In this document: positions 12,814 to 13,853 of the stretch, in pieces | How positions within the stretch are numbered: position 1 is the first letter of the stretch | How the letters are laid out: the number at the start of each line of letters is the position of its first letter | Origin: Dehalococcoidia bacterium | Lineage (GTDB): Bacteria > Chloroflexota > Dehalococcoidia > UBA6926 | Direction: 5' to 3' | Assembly (NCBI GenBank): GCA_012271225.1 | Contig: JAAXGS010000068.1 | Location: 1-13,853 of the forward strand | Length of the DNA: 13,853 bases | Notes under the pieces: model-generated | Seen by the model: only the letters and a program-made list of their open reading frames with translations | What the model was told of the DNA's origin: nothing | Databases searched by the model: none | Made by a program: the position numbers and the translations under genes

Positions 12814-13853
12814 ATGACAACGACGAGCAGCCTTTCTCGCGTGGCGGCGATCATTGGCGTGGATGAATCCGATGAGCTTGGGCACGTGCCGTCCAAGTCG
12901 TCTCTGCAGCACCACGCGGAGGCGGCGGATAACGCCCTGACTGACGCCGGCCTCTCCTTTGACGATGTCGATGCCCTCTTCTGTGCCGGCGTCGGCACGA
13001 CAACCGTCGCCGAATACCTCGGCATCGTGCCCAGCTACACGGACAACACGTCCATCGGCGGCTCATCGTTCCTCGCGCACGTTGGGCACGCGGTGGCGGC
13101 CATCAACGCCGGGCTGATCGATGTCGCGCTCATCACGCACGGGGAGGCCGGGCGCTCAACGCGCGGCCGCGTGGGCCGTGATCCAACCCGGCCCGGCTCC
13201 CAATATGAGGCGCCGCACGGCATCATGGGCGCGCCCATCGCCTATGCCATGGCCTGCACGCGCTACATGCACCTCTACGGTGAGGAGCGCGTTCGGCAGG
13301 CCATGGCCGATGTGTCCATCGCCACGCGCAAATGGGCTCTCAAGAACCCCAAGTCCTTCGTCAACCATCCCACATGGATTGGGCCCGCCGATGTGACGCA
13401 CGAGGACTACCATGAATCGCGGTGGATCGCGTGGCCCTTCCATATCATGGACTGCTGCCTGGTGACGGACGGCGGCGGGGCGGCAGTCATCGCATCAGCG
13501 GCGGTGGCCCGCAACGCGCGCAAAAGCCCGGCGTGGATTCTGGGGGCAGCCGAGGGCCATGACCATGACATCATCAGTCAGATGCCGGACCTCACGCGCA
13601 CCATCGCCCATGAAACGGGGCCGCGCGCGCTGGAGCGCGCCGGCGTGACCCACGATGATATCGACCTGACGATGATCTATGACTCCTTCACCTACACCGT
13701 CCTGGCCAGTCTGGAGAGTTTGGGATACTGCGGGCCGGGCGAGGCGCCGGACCTGGTGGCCGGGCTGCGCACGGGGCCCGGCGGCGATTTCCCCATGAAC
13801 ACCAACGGCGGTGGACTCTCCTATTGCCACACCGGCATGTACGGCATGTTCCT
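12814..13853 (+). CDS. Thiolase-superfamily protein (SCP-x/lipid-transfer, Ltp2-like), 3' truncated by window
   Basis: The frame is open from the ATG at 12814 to the window end, 346 residues visible of perhaps 385-400. AAAGGAG lies about 6 nt upstream of the ATG. The fold is that of SCP-x-type thiolases: I-S-x-A-D family segments such as HVGHAVAAINAGLIDVALITHG, D-C-C-L-V-T-D-G-G-G-A-A-V, M-I-Y-D-S-F-T (Y289) and N-G-G-G-L-S-Y-C-H-T-G (Y337, H339). The nucleophilic Cys of thiolases is absent: the aligned site reads N-T-S-I-G-G-S-S, with Ser80. Loss of this Cys together with conserved Tyr residues is known from Ltp2-type aldolases, thiolase relatives that cleave 3-hydroxyacyl-CoA by retro-aldol chemistry and need a DUF35 partner. 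The partner gene, if any, would lie just past the window. It is the fifth gene of the operon. Confidence 0.88.
   Translation, partial: MTTTSSLSRVAAIIGVDESDELGHVPSKSSLQHHAEAADNALTDAGLSFDDVDALFCAGVGTTTVAEYLGIVPSYTDNTSIGGSSFLAHVGHAVAAINAGLIDVALITHGEAGRSTRGRVGRDPTRPGSQYEAPHGIMGAPIAYAMACTRYMHLYGEERVRQAMADVSIATRKWALKNPKSFVNHPTWIGPADVTHEDYHESRWIAWPFHIMDCCLVTDGGGAAVIASAAVARNARKSPAWILGAAEGHDHDIISQMPDLTRTIAHETGPRALERAGVTHDDIDLTMIYDSFTYTVLASLESLGYCGPGEAPDLVAGLRTGPGGDFPMNTNGGGLSYCHTGMYGMF

Overview
The window is one GC-rich (visibly above 60% G+C), densely coded stretch of a bacterial chromosome. No phage, transposon, CRISPR, tRNA or rRNA sequence was seen. The mix of genes (a prokaryotic pyruvoyl AdoMet decarboxylase, an ACL5-like aminopropyltransferase, a tandem CaiB-type CoA-transferase, and paired MaoC/acyl-CoA dehydrogenase/SCP-x thiolase genes) suggests a free-living, lipid- or isoprenoid-degrading bacterium. 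My best guess is the Chloroflexota (Dehalococcoidia/SAR202-like). This is an inference from gene content, not a placement.

Layout. 1-480 (+): the end of a GNAT acetyltransferase gene, cut by the window edge. 494-6059 (-): a co-directional block transcribed leftward: a ThDP-dependent acetolactate synthase-like enzyme, then a PcrA/UvrD helicase, an RNase D with HRDC domains, and a Rid-family protein. pcrA, rnd and rid are 2-16 bp apart, so they very likely share a transcript. 6274-7699 (-): a polyamine pair, AdoMet decarboxylase (speD/speH type) followed by a spermidine/thermospermine synthase, behind a recognisable promoter. 7700-8095: a divergent intergenic region of about 400 bp, rich in inverted repeats. 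It holds a GAAC-N4-GTTC (LexA-like) box inside a TTGACA promoter, three tandem hairpins with an alternative pairing partner, and a palindrome in the speD promoter spacer. 8096-13853 (+): a catabolic operon of a double-domain CoA-transferase, an acyl-CoA dehydrogenase, two MaoC-fold hydratase subunits and a thiolase-superfamily protein that runs off the window end.

How the genes may work together. The rightward operon reads as activation of a carboxylate to a CoA ester, alpha-beta dehydrogenation, hydration by a two-subunit MaoC enzyme, then C-C cleavage. The thiolase-like protein lacks the classical nucleophilic Cys, and no 3-hydroxyacyl-CoA dehydrogenase is visible. The set therefore resembles retro-aldol (Ltp2-type) side-chain cleavage, as in steroid degradation, more than ordinary thiolysis. 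Several enzymes carry altered catalytic positions: the first CaiB domain, the dehydrogenase C-terminus, the MaoC Asp/His motif and the thiolase Cys. This divergent operon is the most novel-looking part of the window.
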